From Oricola indica (GTDB lineage Bacteria > Pseudomonadota > Alphaproteobacteria > Rhizobiales > Rhizobiaceae): a stretch of 54,893 nt of DNA. A program made the translations under genes and the position numbers. Below, piece after piece: positions 51,796 to 54,893 of this stretch (the stretch's first letter is position 1; each line of letters begins with the position of its first letter). The stretch lies in assembly GCF_019966595.1 (NCBI RefSeq), contig NZ_JAINFJ010000017.1, forward strand, positions 1-54,893, written 5' to 3'. Below the pieces are notes generated by a model. The model was not told where the DNA came from, did no database searches, and worked only from the letters and a program-made list of their open reading frames with translations.

Positions 51796-52229
51796 AAGTC
51801 GACATAAAGCGATGAGCCCGGCAGTATCTGTCGACGGAATTGGTCGTTTCGCCGGGGAGCGCGATCTGCGCGCCCGGGCCATAGCTTCGTCAAGCACCTA
51901 AGGAGCGAACCGGATGATGATATCGTGCTTCGCCTGTGGCCTGTCGATTGATTGCAGCTCTGGTTATGCAAACAGCACCGCGAATACAACGTCGAGGTCA
52001 AGATGGTGTTTTTCGCTGGCCTTTTTGCTTGCCGTTATACAGCAAGCTGGTGCGTAGTTCGGCGATTCCGGATAAAGAGTTGTCGCAACTGCTGGCAATG
52101 GCGTCATTTGCAGGTCTAATAACGCCTAAGTTCCGTCGGGCCTCTCGGTGTCGAACGGTAGGTAGAACCCACCCTCCAAAAATTGATGCTTTCAAGATCA
52201 CGGGCTTATGAAGAAATCACGAACGGACG
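51796..52229 (+). other. Gene-free stretch upstream of the M23 peptidase
   Basis: 434 bp without a convincing gene, promoter or repeat. Short open frames on both strands have no domain character. Confidence 0.4.
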
Positions 52230-54362
52230 ATGCTAATGAGGGTCTCGATTCTCACTTTCATTGGCAAGTTGATCGCTTTGTTTAGCAGTAATCCACCTGC
52301 GACGCTGCGGTCGAACGTGCCTTCGGTGAATGTGATAACTCAGTATGATCTACGACCGATCGTGGAAGACCGGTTCCGACCAGTGAGCGATGAATTTTCT
52401 AAAGGGCAGTCTACTGAATGTATTATCGCGCAGATCGGAAACGAACCGCCTCTGTTGGTTGGGGCCAGATCTAAAACTATTGATCGGCGCGACGTATCAG
52501 CTCGATGGTTGAGTGGTACATTCCTTACAGGTATTACCTCCAGCATGTTGATGGGAACGGCCTTGTTCGCTGCTTTCGACAACCGCGAACTAGTGGTGGC
52601 GGCGCCCGAACTCCTCGGTTCAGAACGATCTGCGACGAATTCCGATGGACCGGTTGCCAAAAAGACAAATCGGCTGAACCCTACACGTGCCCGGAAGAAT
52701 TCATCGGAGAGGCGCCGGATTGATGTGTCGACGATCACAAAGTTTGGCGATGTCGATGTGATCGCGATGAAGCCTTTCGTGCAGATGAAAATGTCCCTAG
52801 CCACAGGCCACGCCGCTGATAACACTTACCCTCCTTTTGATCCTTTGATGATATTTGCCGAGGAGGAGCCAGCGAAGAACACTTCGTTCGGCGGTGCCAT
52901 TTATGGTGCGAATGTCGATAGCGTTGTCCGGCTGAGAACAGTAGATTTTCCGCTCGAACCCGCTGATTTTGATACTACAAGCGCACCTTCTTCCGAGGAC
53001 GTCGAAATCGTGGTGCGCGGGCTCTCCAACTCTATCAGTCTCGGCAACGTGGAAATTGCGCCCCTCCACTACACCAGTCCCGAGCGCGTTGTCGTCGGCG
53101 GCGACTCGGCAGCCTTCGATGCGAGTGCCAGTGTCCGGATCGTGGAACAGAACGTGTCGATCGCCAAGCAAACTATTAGGGTAGCTCAAAAATCGAGCTA
53201 TTCGGAAGATATTCTTACTGTTCAGTCAGTCCGCGGAATAGCTGAAGTATTTGAAGAGGGAGGCTATGTCGGGCTTGTCTCAGAAGACTTAATTGAAGCG
53301 CTTGTCGAAACGCTCGGCACCGCGACTCTGCAAGCGGGCGATCTCATGAGATTGGGAATCGAGTCGCGGGGCCGGACCGGCCAAGCTGTTCGCGCCAGCG
53401 TGTACAGAGGAGGTAAACACGTGGGGACGGTAGCACTTGATGACAGGAGGCAATATGTCCGCGGCTATGAGCCCGAGCCCAACTCCGCCTTGTCTGAGGT
53501 ATTTCAGGGCCGCAGCAGGCATCTGGCAAAAACGCCGGTTCAGGCGCCAACCCTATATGACGGAATCTACAGCGCCAGCCTCTCCCATGGGTTGACGGAT
53601 CCGATCACGCGTCAACTTGTACAACTGCTTTCCCCCAATGTCGATTTTCGAGCACCTACCGATCTGGGTGACCAGATTGAAGTCTTATACTCCCAGCCTG
53701 ATGAGAACGACAGGGCTACGAGCAATTCTCGGCTGTTATATGTCGAAGCGAGGATTGGCGGTAACACTCACCGTTTCTATCGTTTTCAGATGGCTGATGG
53801 TACCGTTGAATATTTCGATGAAAAAGGACGCGCTACCCGTCAATTTTTGCTAAGAAATCCTATTCCCTCCGGCCGGTTCACATCAGGTTTCGGCAACCGA
53901 CGCCATCCTATACTCGGATATGTACGTCCACATACTGGAGTCGACTGGGCTGCACCGAGAGGCACACCAATTATTGCGCCTGGAGACGGAACTGTTGATC
54001 GTGCCGGATGGAATGGCGGTTACGGGCGCCAAACCGTTATCCGCCACGCCAATGGCTACCAGACCACTTTCAACCACCAAAGCAAATTTGCAGACGGTGT
54101 GGTTCCCGGAGCACGCGTTTACCAAGGTCAGATTATCGGATATGCAGGATCAACCGGTCAATCGACTGGAAATCACCTTCACTATGAACTTATCATAAAC
54201 GGAAAGAAAGTTGACCCGATGCGCGTCCGCCTTCCATCGCGAAGAGGGCTCACAGGGTCCGAATTGACGGCATTCCTTGTCGAGAGAAGGCGAATTGACA
54301 GCTTGCTGGAAGACGAGAAATCGCTCAGCCCCTACACAACGATCGACAGTCAAAATCTCTAG
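52230..54362 (+). CDS. Large M23-family (LytM) peptidoglycan endopeptidase
   Basis: 710 residues. One membrane segment near residues 94-115 ('LSGTFLTGITSSMLMGTALF'), a long periplasmic region with a LysM/OapA-like part ('ALSEVFQGRSRHLAKTPVQA'), and a C-terminal M23 domain. Zinc ligands are in 'RPHTGVDWAAPRGTPI' (HxxxD) and 'GNHLHYELIINGKK' (HxH). These enzymes cut peptide cross-links in peptidoglycan. Start 52230 or ATG 52236; neither has a strong ribosome site. A full-length relative of the chromosomal rhizobial M23 proteins, here as an accessory copy. Confidence 0.9.
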   Translation: MLMRVSILTFIGKLIALFSSNPPATLRSNVPSVNVITQYDLRPIVEDRFRPVSDEFSKGQSTECIIAQIGNEPPLLVGARSKTIDRRDVSARWLSGTFLTGITSSMLMGTALFAAFDNRELVVAAPELLGSERSATNSDGPVAKKTNRLNPTRARKNSSERRRIDVSTITKFGDVDVIAMKPFVQMKMSLATGHAADNTYPPFDPLMIFAEEEPAKNTSFGGAIYGANVDSVVRLRTVDFPLEPADFDTTSAPSSEDVEIVVRGLSNSISLGNVEIAPLHYTSPERVVVGGDSAAFDASASVRIVEQNVSIAKQTIRVAQKSSYSEDILTVQSVRGIAEVFEEGGYVGLVSEDLIEALVETLGTATLQAGDLMRLGIESRGRTGQAVRASVYRGGKHVGTVALDDRRQYVRGYEPEPNSALSEVFQGRSRHLAKTPVQAPTLYDGIYSASLSHGLTDPITRQLVQLLSPNVDFRAPTDLGDQIEVLYSQPDENDRATSNSRLLYVEARIGGNTHRFYRFQMADGTVEYFDEKGRATRQFLLRNPIPSGRFTSGFGNRRHPILGYVRPHTGVDWAAPRGTPIIAPGDGTVDRAGWNGGYGRQTVIRHANGYQTTFNHQSKFADGVVPGARVYQGQIIGYAGSTGQSTGNHLHYELIINGKKVDPMRVRLPSRRGLTGSELTAFLVERRRIDSLLEDEKSLSPYTTIDSQNL

Positions 54363-54429
54363 GCTGTAGTGACACTTTGAGCTTTGGGGATTCCCGGAGA
54401 TCGCCAAATCAGACTCAACAGTGGCTTTT

Positions 54430-54700
54430 GGTTGTCAGCGATGGATGGCGAGGTTCTTCGCGACGATCAATGGGAAAAGATCAATCTGTTGTCAGGTGGC
54501 GGGCGCGGTCGGTTGCGCGCTGGCGTGATTTGCCTGAGGAGCGGTTCAGTCCCTATCAAATGGCCAAACAGCTTTATTACAGGTGGCTTGAGCAGGGCGT
54601 GCTCGATCAATTATTCGAGGCAATTGAATCCGATCCCAATCTGGAATGGCGGGTAATTGATGCCACCGTCACGAAGCCCAGGCTCTGGGCCGCTCGCGGG
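54430..54700 (+). mobile_element. IS5-family transposase fragment, frameshifted
   Basis: 'MDGEVLRDDQWEKINLLSGG' in one frame, then 'WRDLPEERFSPYQMAKQLYY' and 'EQGVLDQLFEAIESDPNLEW' with 'RVIDATVTK' (first catalytic Asp) in another. It is distinct from the IS5 fragment at 51352 and lacks the catalytic core beyond the first Asp. Confidence 0.75.
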
Positions 54701-54707
54701 GCGGTTT

Positions 54708-54830
54708 ACCGTCGCTCCGGTATCGGCGAGGATCGCGATCCAGAGACCGGTGACGCCAATCACAGAAGTGATGAGGAACACTGCCTTGAGCCCGAGGGCT
54801 GTGGTAATGTTCTGACTAGAGCGTTTTCCG
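54708..54830 (-). pseudogene. P1B ATPase C-terminal fragment
   Basis: The minus frame reads 'QNITTALGLKAVFLITSVIG' and 'VTGLWIAILADTGAT', the last two helices of a P1B-2 ATPase including the metal-site Asp. It resembles but differs from the ATPase at 19898-22675 ('SLGLKAVFLVTTVLG'), so it came from another paralogue. It is joined to IS5 sequence; nothing upstream of the helices is recognisable to the window end. Confidence 0.75.
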
Positions 54831-54893
54831 ATCATTCTGGGTCATATCCGCACGATCTGAAGTAGTTGTCGCATTCGTCAGGCTGGAAGATGT

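Overview
The window looks like an accessory (plasmid or genomic-island) segment of an alphaproteobacterium, probably order Hyphomicrobiales (Rhizobium/Mesorhizobium-like). The evidence is moderately high GC, BTLCP/LapG-type cysteine proteases, SleB-type hydrolases, ATGA-coupled operons and many rhizobial-type insertion sequences (IS3, IS5, IS21, IS66, IS110, IS256, IS630). No replication, partition, conjugation, tRNA, rRNA or CRISPR feature was found, so the replicon type is open.

Layout. 1-3235: minus-strand copper/thiol operon (SCO, DsbB, DsbA-like, PCuAC, SCO, DUF411) with a broken divergent merR. 3336-11250: IS debris around a CDF exporter with a STAS-like protein, a SleB hydrolase, a broken BTLCP gene and an intact merR. 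11362-13661: two-component system. 13991-19810: a CDF-SPFH fusion, HflC, a second HflK and a membrane-anchored two-domain prolyl isomerase. 19838-25796: a double-HMA, His-rich P1B ATPase, then a second PCuAC-SCO-DsbB-DsbA module and an acyltransferase-like membrane protein. 25797-28960: IS66/IS630 debris around a second BTLCP gene. 28985-30891: CoxF-like, Cox11 and a divergent PCuAC. 31107-36523: seven-gene periplasmic operon (three L,D-transpeptidases, DsbA, PpiC isomerase, flavin monooxygenase). 36654-39657: broken pseudoazurin, a frameshifted methyltransferase, ScsC-like protein, zinc ribbon and truncated mntP. 39629-43645: IS256 inside IS110 inside IS3. 43646-51158: truncated ICMT, SleB, CcdA, Lnt, BTLCP, LspA, USP and an orphan cytochrome b. 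51352-54893: IS5 fragments, a large M23 peptidase and a stray P-type ATPase tail.

Theme. Nearly every intact non-IS gene acts in the periplasm or inner membrane: metal export (CDF, P1B ATPase), copper delivery (3 SCO, 3 PCuAC-like, Cox11, DUF411), disulfide chemistry (4 DsbA-like, 2 DsbB, CcdA), folding and quality control (2 prolyl isomerases, 3 SPFH proteins), lipoprotein maturation (LspA, Lnt), peptidoglycan remodelling (3 L,D-transpeptidases, 2 SleB, 1 M23) and periplasmic proteolysis (BTLCP).

Regulation. Eight sites with a -35 element, a 19-bp spacer carrying a CTC-AG-centred dyad and a -10-like hexamer lie in front of these separate units. This is the architecture of MerR-family promoters. 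It suggests one metal-responsive regulon covering most of the window, probably run by the intact MerR protein at 9242-9655. The region is also decaying: many genes carry frameshifts, internal TAG codons or IS truncations.
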